A DNA stretch of 64,000 bases from Polytrichum commune (GCA_950295325.1 OX485803.1:35353554-35417553); one strand, 5' to 3'. Counted from the first letter of the stretch, positions 46,677 to 58,757 are shown. The notes: generated by a model from the letters alone, not told the origin. Numbers and translations are program-made.

Positions 46677-47536
46677 CAGGGCTGTTTTTTCACAAAGTTT
46701 TTACCCGTCCACGTCCCAAAACCTCGAATTGAAAGGCAAAAAAAATTGCAACCCGTCCCAAAACCGGTAATTTCTAAACCAACCCGTCCATGAAAATGTT
46801 AAAGGAAAAAACAAATCGATAAAGATAACCCGAAAGATGTCGGCATGTGATTGGTGCACTTGCCACTTGGAAACAATAGTATCTTACTATGTTCGTTCAT
46901 TTATGCTTTTTCTATTATAATTACCAATTTGCCAGCCTGCCACTGCCCCATTTTGTCAGTTTGTCCACAAACTAGTTCAGAGAAACTGAACTAGACTCAG
47001 TCACTCAAACTGAACCGGTTCATTTGAAACTAACTCGAATTCAAGAAGTTGGAGAGTGCCGCTGGAACAATCTCCTCCTGCAATCTTGAACTTCAACAGG
47101 TGTTTTCTCAAACTCAACCGGTAAGTAGCTCTTTATTTTTAAACTTTTTAACATGTTTATATATACTAATTCTTATTCAATTACTAAGTTTACCTTCAAT
47201 TGTAATCTTTGACATTATGTTAAAAAGGTTTTAAATTTTGTGGTTGATGAATTAATGTATGCAGGTGAATTAAGCACTTCAAGATGGATATTTTGATTGG
47301 GTATTAGTGGTTTGATTGCATTATGCTTATATTCACATGTCATATATGACATAACGTAATTGATATTTGTACCATTTTTTTTAATTTAAAAAAATGTTAT
47401 TTTTAGAACCCGTCCAAAGTGAATTTGACACGTCCCAAAACTGGTTCATTTTCTAAGAACCCGTCCACTGGAAATGTTTTTTTTTTTATAAACATGTCCC
47501 TAGACATGCTAGGGACCTTGTGAAAAAACACCCCTG
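46677..47536. mobile_element. Non-autonomous hAT element with 8-bp target duplication
   Basis: An 860-bp element with ends CAGGGCTGTTTTTTCACAA and, inverted, CAGGGGTGTTTTTTCACAA (18 of 19 match). CATACAAG occurs directly at both flanks (46669-46676 and 47537-47544), a perfect 8-bp duplication as made by hAT transposases. The interior has ACCCGTCC phrases in mirrored positions near both ends and a partial R5-like segment (AACTTCAACAGG...CTCAACCGGT). No transposase frame is visible, so it depends on another element. Confidence 0.9.
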
Positions 47537-48448
47537 CATACAAGACTAATGTCCCATCTAATGTCACAAACAATGTCCTTAAAGACTTGCTCTTCCTTCT
47601 AGTATTTTCTACATATATATATGTTCAACAAAATCACCTGTGAATTTGCTACTTATTGAGCGAGACGATGAGTAACAAATACCGAGGTTGATGAGGCGGC
47701 AAATGTGTGGATATGTCTTATTTTCGTAATCTTTGTTTTCATCTCGAACCTTTCATGTTGCCATGTTGAGATATCACGAGCATTGAGTCTGTTTGACACC
47801 TTTTACATGTAGGTGGGTGTTATGTGGTCGCTCTCTTTATGTGCTCAGAATATAAACATCACTGTAAGTTCAACAATGAATATGATTGGGAGGGTCTACA
47901 TAATCATCTTGAGATATATTTTAGTTTACCTCGTATGACATTTGCGTCTCGACTTGAATTTTTAATTTTGAAATGATTGTCTTTGTGATATGTTAACCGG
48001 ATTACACAATTTCCACAACAACCCAATGCCAACAATTGTTTGTGAAGTGGGAAGCGCCCACAATAAGGTTCTCACACGCTTATATGCAATCAAGTGGAGA
48101 AAGCATACCATCGTAGAATGTCACACTTAAACCATAACCTCTCTCCATTTGTCTTCAAGGTCCATTCCCATCATGCAATTTTCATGGGGAGGAGATTATG
48201 CAAGTCACCCAAACTTTCGTAGTGTGAACCACACCTTTACATACATTTGTCTTATTTTGACAAATTCATTTTGAAAAAATCCACCAAATTTGTTTACAAT
48301 GTTCTTCAACAATGTGCAATATATTTTCCCGATGGAAATGAGATTAGGTAATGCTCATTGGGTGGCCGATATCTAGGTAGTACTTAAACTCAATGCCACT
48401 GACATATGCTTAGGAAATATTGAGGAGTTGAATTTGGGTGGTGTGGAC
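47537..48448. other. Intergenic stretch without recognised gene
   Basis: A decayed family-2-like phrase (GGTGGGTGTTATGTGGTCG) occurs near 47812. No gene. Confidence 0.35.
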
Positions 48449-49910
48449 CAAGGAGTAAATTTGAAGGGCTATTACCCTTATTTTGGGGTCCAGCCCTTCA
48501 CTTTCCCTTCAAAATATTTTGCAACCCTTCAAAAAGGAAGGGTTAATTTTTTATAAACCCTTCAAAATGAACGGCAAAAAAAAGTAACCCTTCCCTAATA
48601 ATACTTTGAGAAAAATGAGATCACTTGCTCATCTCACATTTGTCACCCCTCAGTCTGACAAAATTGCAGTAGAAACTGAGAGTCTGAGAGAGTATGGCCT
48701 CACAGAGACAGGTGGAGACTCGAGAGAGTCTGGATCCTAAAGTCACGGAAAAAAAAGGCCAACAAAATGAGATCGCTTGCAGCCTTGCACCTCTCTCTCA
48801 CCCAATTCTGCAAAAATCAAGCTGGATGCATAGGAGTCTCAGCGTAAGCAAGTTATAGATTTGACACTCAAGAGTCACAAAGTGGTGCTTCATTGTCAAA
48901 CATAAATACTTGGAATATGGAGATGACTTTCAATACTTACGAGTGCAAAGGTAAAATGAGATCGCTTGCACCTGTCTCTCACCCAATTATGCAAAAATCA
49001 AAGCTGGGTTCATAGGAGCCTCGTTGCCTCAGCTAACTTGCAAGCTAAAGATTCGACATTCAAGAGTCACAAAAGTATGCTTCCTTGTAAATCAGACAAA
49101 CTTGGGATCTGGAGATGACCGACTTTAGTACATTCAGGTGCAAAGTCTTGCTTAATCACTTTTGTTTAGAAGGATGCAAACTTGTAAATCATGATGGATG
49201 TATTTATGAGCTCAAGAGTTTTGTAGATACTCTTCAAGTAGCTTGTGCATGATTAAAAATGCACCATGCATGGGCAATTTTTGCATCTACCAAAGACTAC
49301 TTGAGCAGATTTCCACTGATTTCCACACATGACACAATTGTGGCAAGTGATCTTGACTATTCCTGCAAGCACAGCTAGTTGTGAGAGGGGATTCTCAACT
49401 CAAAATCTTATCAAATCTTATGGAGATGTGCTCTAAATATCACCACCTTGGACGCTTTGATGAGGATTGCGATGGCGAAGATTCCTATGGAGTCTCTTGA
49501 TTTTGAAGATATTTGGGAGAGGTGGATGAGTGTGAAGGATAGAAGATTTCAAGAATGATTTAGATTGTGAGTTTCGAGTTTCTTACATCTTACTACTATT
49601 GCTTTCTTGTTGTCCTCAAGATTATCATTGATGCCAATATGTTGAGATGTCATTACCATTTCAATATACTCAAACATCAATGTTTCATTAATGAAATAGT
49701 TCTATCTTTTCACCATGTGTGTTCTTTGGTCTCACTTATATTATAGTTTTCAACATCGCTTAAATGATAAACATGATAATGTGCACTTTCAACAAAAACT
49801 TCAATACATACATGAAAGGCAATTTTTGAGGTAACCCTTCATTTTGAAAGGGAAAATTTTGAGTTACCCTTCCCTATGAAATACAAGCAACCCTTCAAAT
49901 TTATGCCCTG
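48449..49910. mobile_element. hAT element relic with 8-bp target duplication
   Basis: A 1,462-bp element flanked directly by GTGTGGAC (48441-48448 and 49911-49918). Ends CAAGGAGTAAATTTGAAGGG and, inverted, CAGGGCATAAATTTGAAGGG match at 17 of 20. It holds the 3' part of a transposase gene at about 49140-49556 and lost the rest. A segment near 48775-48860 and another near 48955-49050 (GAGATCGCTTGCA) look like a short internal duplication of about 190 bp. Confidence 0.9.
49140..49556 (+). pseudogene. hAT transposase C-terminal relic
   Basis: The translation, with one frameshift near 49425 and several stops, contains SCERGFSTQNLIKS, then ALNITTLDALMRIAMAKIP and FEDIWERWMSVKDRRFQE. This is the dimerisation region at the C-terminus of hAT transposases (the type of zinc-finger protein 862-like plant proteins). 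The upstream part reads IYELKSFVDTLQVACA with stops. It is a dead fragment inside the element at 48449-49910. Confidence 0.75.
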
Positions 49911-49918
49911 GTGTGGAC

Positions 49919-51180
49919 CATAAAGTAGGCAAGTAGATCAAGCCTCAATCATCAAGTGATTACTTACCTACTTGGTGTCTAGCTTCTCAAGCCTTAAAAA
50001 TGAGAAATGTTTGCACCTACACATATTGTAGAGGATCACACGTAATATGATCTTATAAACTATTAACAACATCCTTCAACGATGTGCATAATTTTTTTCG
50101 ATAAAAATTATATTAGATAGTGGCCATTGGGTGCACCTGGCTCACAACCGTTCAACGACCATAATTTGGTAACGAGAGTGGGTTTACAATAAAGTCCGGT
50201 TTTAAGGAATTCGAGGTTTAAAACTCCTTTTAACATGCTTTATTTTTGGACTCAAGATTGGAGTCCAAACTTGAAGGTTGGTTTCTCAAATTAAGAGGAT
50301 TATTTTCTAGAGCGAGGATTAACAAACTCTGGACCCGGACCCTATTATTCACTCCTTGAGTCCAATGTTTTTGCTCTCAACCAACACGATTGCTTGATTT
50401 TGGAGTTTCTTTGGTCTTGGACCCTTGGTGTAAACCCACCCTTGATCACGATCACATGCATATGCATGCTCTTAGGGTGGGTTTCTATAAGAATACGGAT
50501 TCAAGAAAATTGGGGCTCCAAAACACCCCTTAATAGACCTACTTTTGCACTCAAGATCGGACCCCAACTTGAAGATTAGTTTCTCAAAATAGAAGGATTA
50601 TTCACTTGAGTTGGGACCACCGAGCTTTGGCAGGACAACGATGCCACGTTAGCGTTGCTTCACTTTTTCCATACCTTGGGGACATGGACATTAACTCGTT
50701 GGGTCCAAAATTCCGCTTTCAATTAATAAGATCTCTTGACTTTGCAAAATCTTTGGTTTGGGACCCTAGTATCATAAGGGGCCCTCTATTGTGACACAAT
50801 AAAATTACTTTTCTCTCAAAATTTGCCACGTGTCAAACTAAGATTCGCTAAGAACACTTGTGTCCCACATAGAAACTACAACCCGGCACATATAGAGATG
50901 AAACAGAGAACCCTCTACGGTAATGCAAATCCACCATTATAAGCAAAAGTCTACCTCTCAAGAAGCCAAATTAGTTGAGTGTGGACCATAAAATCAGGCT
51001 CTATACACAGGTCAAGCCTCAACAATCTACAGGTTACTTACTTGCCTACTTAGCAAGCACCTTATAAATGAGGTAAGTACCTTTGTACCCCCTCCCCCAA
51101 CACAGGTAGAGTACATTCGCCTCACTACAGGCTTGGGATTCGTGGAGTCTAAGTAAACTCATCCATCATGATGGATGAAG
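49919..51180. other. Intergenic stretch without recognised gene
   Basis: Two similar segments near 50170-50310 and 50470-50600 (AGGATTATT, CTCAAGATTGGA or CTCAAGATCGGA, GGTTTCTCAAA) suggest a duplication of about 300 bp. No gene. Confidence 0.4.
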
Positions 51181-51240
51181 GGCCTCCCATAAAAAAGAGC
51201 CGTAAAAGATTGAGGGCTGATTCATTTCAGTTTGACTTCA

Positions 51241-52803
51241 CTACCCTGATTACATCACAATTAGCGTGTCTTGCTGCTATTTGGAACCATGCAATACGAT
51301 AACATCTTATTCAAGAGCTCAATTTTTACTGATGAAAGTTCAATAGGTTGTTTGAACATTACAAAATGTAAATGACTTTGCTTGGTAAAATGTTACATTC
51401 TCATTAAATAGTTATAGCACTGCGTAACTTCGAATAGCAACACACACTAATTGAGATAACCAATGCTGTTGAATTCGGGCTCTTTGACTTTTGATTCCGG
51501 ACTACCCTGATTATATCACAATTAGCGTGTCTTGCTGCTATTTGGAACCACGCAAAGCGATAACATCTTATTCAAGAGCTCAATTTTTACTGATGAAAGT
51601 TCAATAGGTTGTTCGAACATTACAAAATGTAAATGACTTTGCTTGGTAAAATGTTACATTCTCATTAAATAGTTATAGCACTGCGTAACTTCGAATAGCA
51701 ACACACACTAATTGAGATAACCAATGTTGTTGAATTCGGGCTCTCTGACTTTTGATTCCAGACTACCCTGATTATATCACAATTAGCGTGTCTTGCTGCT
51801 ATTTGGAACCATGCAAAGCGATAACGTCTTATTCAAGAGCTCAATTTTTACTAATGAAAGTTCAACATGTTGTTCGAACATTACAGAACGTAAATGACTT
51901 TGCTTGGTGAAATATTACATTCTCATTAAATAGTTATAGCACTCTGTAACTTCGAATAACAACACACACTAATTGAGATAACCAATGTTGTTGAATTCGG
52001 GCTCTCTGACTTTTGATTCCGGACTACCCTGATTACATCACAATTAGTGTGTTGTGCTGCTATTTGGAACCACGCAAAGCGATAACATCTTATTCAAGAG
52101 CTAAATTTTTACTGATGAAAGTTCAATAGGTTGTTCGAACATTACAGAATGTAAATGACTTTGCTTGGTGAATGTTACATTCTCATTAAATAGTTATAGC
52201 ACTGCGTAACTTCGAATAGCAACACACACTAATTGAGATAACCAATGTTGTTGAATTTGGGCTCTCTGACTTTTGAATCCGGACTACCTTGATTATATCA
52301 CAATTAGCGTGTCTTGCTGCTATTTGGAACCATGCAATGCGATAACGTCTTATTCAAGAGCTCGATTTTTACTAATGAAAGTTCAACAGGTTGTTTGAAC
52401 ATTACAGAACGTAAATGACTTTGCTTGGTGAAATGTTACATTCTCATTAAATAGTTATAGCACTGCGTAACTTCGAATAGCAACACACACTAATTGAGAT
52501 AACCAATGCTGTTGAATTCGGGCTCTATGACTTTTGATTCCGGACTACCTTGATTATATCACAATTAGCGTGTCTTGCTGCTATTTGGAACCATGCAATG
52601 CGATAACGTCTTGTTCAAGAGCTCAATTTTTACTAATGAAAGTTCAACATGTTGTTCGAACATTACAGAACGTAAATGACTTTGCTTGGTGAAATATTAC
52701 ATTCTCATTAAATAGTTATAGCACTCCGTAACTTCGAATAACAACACACACTGATTGAGATACCCAGTGCAGTCGAATTCGGGCTCTCTGACATTTGATT
52801 CCG
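51241..52803. repeat. Six tandem 261-bp units derived from a MITE
   Basis: CTACC(C/T)TGATTA starts at 51241, 51502, 51763, 52024, 52284 and 52545, a period of 261 (once 260). Units are highly similar. Within each unit the left part (CACAATTAGCGTGTCTTGC..GCTATTTGGAACCATGC) and the right part (ACTTCGAATAGCAACACACA..CTAATTGAGATAACC) are imperfect inverted repeats of about 50 bp. The middle reverse-complements to segments of the family-3 MITE (TTACCAAG(C/T)AAAG and AATGTCC/TCGAACAACC). About 40 bp (TTGAATTCGGGCTCTCTGAC and following) link the units. No coding potential. Confidence 0.9.
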
Positions 52804-54359
52804 GAGCTGAATCGTCGAAAAAATATTCATTCACAGGCCAAACAATAATTCACGTTGGCAATGGATGAGTTTACGTAGACACCACGAATCCCTGGCCAGC
52901 TACATCCCTGCTTTAAAGGCTGTGTAAGTAAGCTTGCCCTTTTTCACAGCAGGAGCTCAAGTCAATGGCAGCTTCTCTGTCGCTCTTGGGTGGTCAAGCT
53001 TGCAACAGAGGCTGCTGCAAAGCCTAGTCCTGGAGGCACTGGAGCGCACTCATCATCATCATCATCACTTTGAAGCTTACTTAAAGTAGTAAAGTTACAG
53101 TATTAGAGGCACACTGCAAATTTAATGGGCACCTCGCAGCAGCTGTGTATTTATAGGATACTAAATGTGGGTACTAAAAACCACTCGGTGTTCTGCTATT
53201 GACACACTGAAAATCAGCACTGGTCATGGCGCCAGGCGGTTCCATTTTGGTGCGGTGAGATTCCACAGCTTCCTCCCTTAATTCCCTCCAATGTCTCTCA
53301 TCACAAGGGGGTGGGATGATCACGCTCCTCATCATGATGTAAAAATGTATGCCATACACTGGAGCTTGGAATAAAGTGTAGATTGTGTGTGTATGTATGT
53401 AGGCGGTGTGTGTGAAGTTTGAAGTTTGAAGTACTGTAAAGAAGTCAAGCAGGACTAACATTGGAAAGAACTTCCTCGGGGGGCGGGGAAGGTGGTAAGT
53501 TACTTCCACCTCGGCCCCACTTTGGTGCATCCTTCTTCTGATGAGTTTCTGACAACTGACCCGAACATCCCACAAGTGTGGCTAATTCACCAACGGGATG
53601 GTGGCATGGGCGCATCTTACATCTTACATTGATCATCAGGATTTCAGCAGCATCAGCCAGAACGGATCTCCAGATCGAGGTTGTGCCTGGGTGCGTAGCA
53701 GGTTGTAAGTTAAGTACTTAACTTATATTGTGTCATCTCTCTTCTCTTCTCAGGTGCAGTGAAGTGAAGTGAAGTGTCCCCCGTGCTGTTACCGCATCAA
53801 CATCATCCTCTGCACAGCAACCAACCAACCAACCAACCTACCAACCCTCTAGTCTCCTCTCCTCTCCTCTCTGTAGAGCTTGGCATTGCGTGCTGCATGC
53901 TCACTGCAAGGATTTTTCTCGGGGGAAATCATCGTTTCCCTTACCCTGCCTCAGTTTCACTTGCTATGATCAGTATTCTTATGGTGCTGATTGTAAGTCG
54001 CATTGAGGGTTTGTTGCAGAGTTGCAGTGTGCCGGATTTCTGAGGGAATTCCTGATGACCACTCGTCTATAACCAACCCTCAACAAATGGTAGCGAAACT
54101 ATTCCTTCTCCCAAACTCTCCAAATAGCATGTTTGCAGTAAGCCCAGTACCAGTACTACCTCAGTTGTAGCTAGCCGGCTGACCCAGTGAGTGTCTTGAA
54201 GAAGCCTTCTTCAAATAAATTATGAAGGATTTCAATCTTAGCCAAACGGTGGTCTGGACAAGCATTGGAGCGAGCTGCTGCTGATACCGAGACAATGAGT
54301 GGCTGCTGATGTTGTCACATTGCATTGCTAGTGGTGCATCATAACAAGTGCAGGAGAAG
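52804..54359. other. 5' flank of the kinase gene
   Basis: Contains a 20-codon ORF at 52964-53026, a CAT run near 53056, an AAGTG run near 53759, a CAAC/AACC run at about 53818-53838 and a CT-rich tract at 53850-53872. The CT-rich tract and following TCTGTAG could belong to a promoter or 5' leader of the kinase gene. No TATA box was fixed. A TAA lies in frame shortly before the chosen ATG at 54360. Confidence 0.4.
52964..53026 (+). other. 20-codon ORF with transit-peptide-like start
   Basis: ATG at 52964 opens a short frame rich in Ala, Ser, Leu, Gly and Cys (MAASLSLLGGQ...), ending at TAG. It resembles the first residues of plastid-targeted proteins but has no continuation, so it may be a gene stub, an upstream ORF or chance. 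Confidence 0.2.
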
Positions 54360-57300
54360 ATGCGGACATTCTTGTCAAGGTTTTCGTGCTGCGGCCAAGA
54401 AGAAGAGAAGTAAGTCAATCAGCATTGAGCAATACTCATTTTCCTGCCGTAATTTCATCAAGAAGTGGTGGTTCTCTACAGTTCTATGGCTTTGGCTATG
54501 GCAATGACATTCAGGAGGGTGAATCGTTTCTTCATATGAGTGAGTAAGATGTGTGTGTGTGTGTGTGTTTTGTGTCAGACCTTCGGAGGGCAAAAAACTT
54601 GGGACGTGGCGCATCTTTTCGTTGAGAGAGTTGCACGCCGCTACTAACAACTTCAACTATGACAATAAACTGGGGGAAGGGGGCTTCGGCAGTGTTTACT
54701 GGGGTCAGCTTGCAAGCGGTGACCAAGTACGAGGGACATCCATTTTCTCCTCTTTTAATCAACATCTCAATGAACCTTCTGCAATGTTGCCATTCCTTAT
54801 AACCTGTGGCTTATCCTTTCTTTTAATGGTAGTACAACGACACTGGAATTAAACACACCGACAAACAAAATCTTAGGCTGTTGCATTGGCTTTAATTTTC
54901 TGCCCTCATTTGGAGTCCAATGTCTAGAGCTGCAGGGGGGTATTGAAGGACCAAGGGAGAATAATTTTGGCCTTAGCATGTCTCTAACCTTGGGGAGTTT
55001 TTGGTTTCAAGATTGCTACCTCGTGTTTTGGGTGGAAATGTCCATGTCTGTTTGCAACTCCGATTCAAAACAAAATAATCAAAACGAGGTTTTGGAAGGT
55101 CGCCCGTCTTCGATCGGAGCTGAAACAAATATTTCTATGAAATGGAAAGGAAAACAACCTTGGGGATCAAGCTCCCCAAGTTTGGCCACAATTCTTCAAC
55201 CTTGGCCTTCCAAACCTCGTTTCGATCGAAAACGGCGATGTTCCTCTGTCTGATTTTTATTGTGAAAGATTCTGGTCTTGTCCTTGCTTGGATGTTGTAC
55301 AATCTCTGGATTTTGATAGATTCTGTGTATGTAATGGGGATGTGACGAAGAAGTGGACGCTGGGTTGACGCAGATTGCAGTGAAGAGGTTGAAAGTGTGG
55401 AGCACCAAGGCAGAGATGGAGTTCGCTGTGGAGGTGGAAATTCTGGGCCGTGTGCGACACAAAAATCTGTTGGTACTGCGGGGCTACTGTGCTGAGGGCC
55501 AGGAACGGTTGATTGTGTATGATTACATGCCCAAGCTCAGCCTTCTCACCCACTTGCACGGCCAGTTTGCTGCAGACTCTACTCTTGACTGGAAACGCAG
55601 GATGAAAATTGCCACTGGATCCGCAGAAGCCCTCGCGTAAGTGGTCCACTTATATCAAACCTCTTGTAATTAGGAGTAAAGCCGTTCACTTGATCAAACT
55701 CACTTACTACTTGTAATAATTGGGTCACGCCTACATGAGCGGCTTAGGTTCAGGCTGCTTCATAATAAGATGATCATGTGTGGTCTGCATCATCACTTCC
55801 GCAGCTTTCTAATGTGTAAGTATATCCATGTGAGCTTCAATCTCTGCCACACTGTCAGGATGTCGCTGGTTATGCAGATGTACTTGCACCACGGTGCAAT
55901 AGTTTCCTGACTTTCTTAGTAAATCCAGAGAATGTAAGGTTCCTAGGATATGCTAAGTTTCAGCTTAGCTGAGGATCTGTAGCTAAGAATGTAAATCAGC
56001 TGAGCTATGCACTCTTATTATTTGCTAGAAAAACATATTAAATTAGTGAGTATTCCAGAGAATGTATGTAAGATCCTTAGGATTGCTTACCTGATTTACA
56101 GTCTTAGCTGGGGATCCCAAGGATTTGCTAAGAAGTCGCTTAGCTGATTAAGGTTTCTTAAGGATTTGCTAAGAATGTATATTAACTTAGCAAATCCAGA
56201 GAATGTGAGATCCTTAGGATTTGCTAAGCTTAGCAACAACATGGCTTAGCTTCAGTCTCGTTCGTTCTGTGCGAACCCCCTCCCCCCCTCCCCCAACACA
56301 CACACACACACATATATGTGTGTGTGTGCACCTCTGGAATTCGCAGTTTCTTATTGTAAGCATGTTGATGCTTTAATTTGATGTGTCCAGGTATTTGCAC
56401 CACTATGCAACACCCCACATTGTACACAGAGACATCAAAGCCAGCAATGTCCTTCTAGACGAGAACTTTGAAGCACAAGTGGCTGATTTTGGATTTGCCA
56501 AGCTGATTCCAGATGGGGCCACCCACGTCACCACGAGAGTGAAGGGCACCCTGGGCTACCTGGCACCGGAATACGCCATGTGGGGGAAAGTCTCCGAGAG
56601 TTGTGATGTATACAGCTTTGGGATTCTCCTCCTGGAACTCATCAGTGGCAAGAAGCCCATCGAGAGGGTGGCCGGGGCTGCTGCCAAGCGCACTATAGTG
56701 GAGTGGGCTGGACCGCTCGTGCTTCACGGCAACTATTGTGATCTAGTTGACCCAAGGCTCCAAGGAAATTTTGAGGAGAATGAGCTCATAAGAGTTGTTC
56801 AGGTATATATACTATCACCAGAAATTTTTTTTGATGAAAGTAAATCACCTAATATGTGTCATCGTGGCATCTCTCTCTTCCAGAATCCTCTATATCCACA
56901 AACTTTTAATGGGTCTTGTTAAGTTGCAGCGTTCTGTGCACAGAGGCAATCTGAGATGAGACTCACAATGCAAGACATCGTAATACAAGAAATTCCACAA
57001 TAATAATCATTTAACCAAGTTGAATCTGCCAAAGTTAGATTCAGATTCAATATATTTTTGGTGAATCTAAATCACTTCATGTGCGTCATGGTGGCATCTC
57101 TGTCTTCCAGAACCCCTCCATATCGACAACGTTTTGACAAGTCTTGTTAAGTTGCAGCATTCTGTGCAGAGGGCATCTGAGATGAGACACAAAGCAAGAT
57201 GTCTTAATACCAAGAAATTCCATAAAAATAATAATCACTCAACCAACTTGGATCTGAAGCAAGATTCAGATTCAATATATAAATTTTTGATGAATATAAT

Positions 57301-58368
57301 TCACCTATCTCTGTCTTCCTAGAACCCCTCAATCTTGACAATTTTTTGATGAGTCTCTGAGATGAGACCCACATTGGAAGACATCTGTTTTCCATATAAT
57401 ACTTTCGCTAGATGTGTCCTGGTGGTATCTGTGTCTTCTAGAATCCCTCACTGTTGACAAACGTCTGATGAGTCTTGTTGGGTTGCGGCATTATGTGGAC
57501 AGAGTTCACCTGAGTCGATGGGACGCACAATGCAAGAACTTATTTTGAATAAATGTAATTCACTCATATTGTGTCATGGTGGCATCTTTTAGACCCCTGA
57601 ATCTTGTCAATTGTTTTAGCGAGTCTTGTTTGGTTGAGGCATTATGTCGTCAAGGTGCGTCTGAGAGGAGACGGACTACGCAGGAATATAATTTGATGGA
57701 TACATTTCACCTATGGGCCCTGGTGGCATCTCTGTCTTCTAAAATCCCTCAATACGGACAAAAACTCTGATGAGTCTTGCTAGGTTGTTAAAAAGACGGC
57801 TAAAATGGTCTTGAAAGTTTCACAAAGAGTTCGTTGTTATATCCGTCTTTTGGCTAAAGACAAACGCCTCCTCTTCATTTCACTAAAATTAGGGTTCTGA
57901 CACCACTTGAACACTCCTTAAACATTCTAAATTGTTGAAAGTGGGCCAACTTAACGCCCTACCAAACCATAAGATTTTAGGAGGCTTTAAGGATAACTCT
58001 ACTATTGCACAGTGCAACTGACATGAGACCCACAATGCAAGAATACTTTTTTGGATGAGTATAGTTCACACATGTGTCCTGGTAAACATCTGTGTCTTCT
58101 AGAACCCCTCAATGTTGACAAACTTAAAGATGAATCTTGATAGGTTGCGGCACTATGTGCACAAAGTGCACCTGAGATGAGACCCACAATGCAAGATGTA
58201 GTGGAGATGCTGAAAGACGCCAACAATGGTCTCTTGAAGCTATATCCAGAGAATGGGAGTGATGGCTTGCATCTTGAGCCTGTAAAGTATGATCCAGCCA
58301 TGTTAGCTGCAGATGACGGCTCTGTCCATGGGACCAAGAGAGTCTTGAATTCGCCTCTCAGGGGCTGA
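54360..58368 (+). CDS. PTI1-like receptor-like cytoplasmic protein kinase (At3g15890 type), five exons
   Basis: Exons are 54360-54409, 54579-54726, 55374-55636, 56391-56802 and 58144-58368. All junctions are GT-AG and in frame, giving 365 residues. The 50-bp first exon encodes [16 protein letters not shown], whose paired Cys suits S-acylation to the plasma membrane. The kinase domain shows the Gly loop [10 protein letters not shown] (48-57), ATP-binding Lys70 in IAVK, the catalytic loop HRDIKASN (166-173), DFG (186-188), APE (212-214) and [19 protein letters not shown]. All are intact, so it should be active. [19 protein letters not shown] and the whole order match the PTI1-like kinase At3g15890 and its relatives; Arabidopsis At3g15890 itself lacks some RD residues. 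It probably phosphorylates Ser/Thr in receptor signalling. Intron 4 carries decayed copies of exon 5. Confidence 0.92.
55905..56245. repeat. Degenerate repeat in kinase intron 3
   Basis: The phrases CCAGAGAATGTAAG, ATCCTTAGGATTTGCTAAG and their complements recur at about 55925, 56050 and 56200 in both orientations, with many CTTAGC(T)GA motifs. It is a local fold-back cluster. A GT/CA microsatellite with C-runs follows at 56277-56330. Confidence 0.6.
56820..58143 (+). pseudogene. Array of decayed exon 5 copies in kinase intron 4
   Basis: The end of intron 4 and the start of exon 5 (CTTGATAG, then GTTGCGGCACTATGTGCACA and GAGATGAGACCCACAATGCA) recur in decayed form. The anchor GAGATGAGAC or a variant lies near 56953, 57179, 57359, 57510, 57661 and 58022, before the true one at about 58172. 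Basic spacing is about 150 bp (226, 180, 151, 151, then 361 and 150). The 361-bp gap holds about 210 bp of inserted sequence (57787-57990). Copy 1 keeps the frame of the [15 protein letters not shown] segment for 26 codons but lacks the G after its AG acceptor. Others have frameshifts. Confidence 0.85.
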
Positions 58369-58392
58369 GGTCTCTTCATTCCAATCCGGAAG

Positions 58393-58757
58393 TAAGGTAT
58401 GTGGGTGTTAGTCAGTTCCTTTTTCATAATCTCCAACCTCTACCGATTAGGTTTACACAATGAAACTCTTGTTGCTTAGCAAATTTACTATGAAGCATCA
58501 GCAAAAATGGGATGGAAAATTGGGCCTCCCCTGATTTATTTTTAATTATCAAAAGTGCATGTTTGTTGATTCCTTAATGTATTACATAGGTCCTCCAAAT
58601 TGTGTTCTCTATTGAGTGTGGGGTAGTTAATAAAATTTGAAGACATAGTCCAATCTCTTCTAAACATGTGTCTGTATGGTGTTTGGTCTTTGATCCTCAC
58701 CTAGCCACACACCAATCAAATATAGGTGCCCAATTAAGAAAAGTAAGTATGCCAGAT
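58393..58757. mobile_element. MITE, family 2, copy d
   Basis: Starts TAAGGTATGTGGGTGTTAG just 24 bp after the kinase stop codon. The interior matches the family (AATAAAATTTGAAGACATAG, ACACACCAATCAAATATAGG). The right end is shortened (AAGTAAGTATGCC). It probably supplies part of the kinase 3' UTR or polyadenylation region. Confidence 0.75.

Noticed and set aside
51241-52803. CRISPR-like or rDNA spacer array
   Set aside because: The units are 261 bp, contiguous and lack variable spacers; the organism is a plant; the units match a MITE.
57983-57989. GGATAACTC followed by TA as another family-1 MITE end
   Set aside because: The upstream 200 bp do not match the family and no GAGTTATCC start is present.
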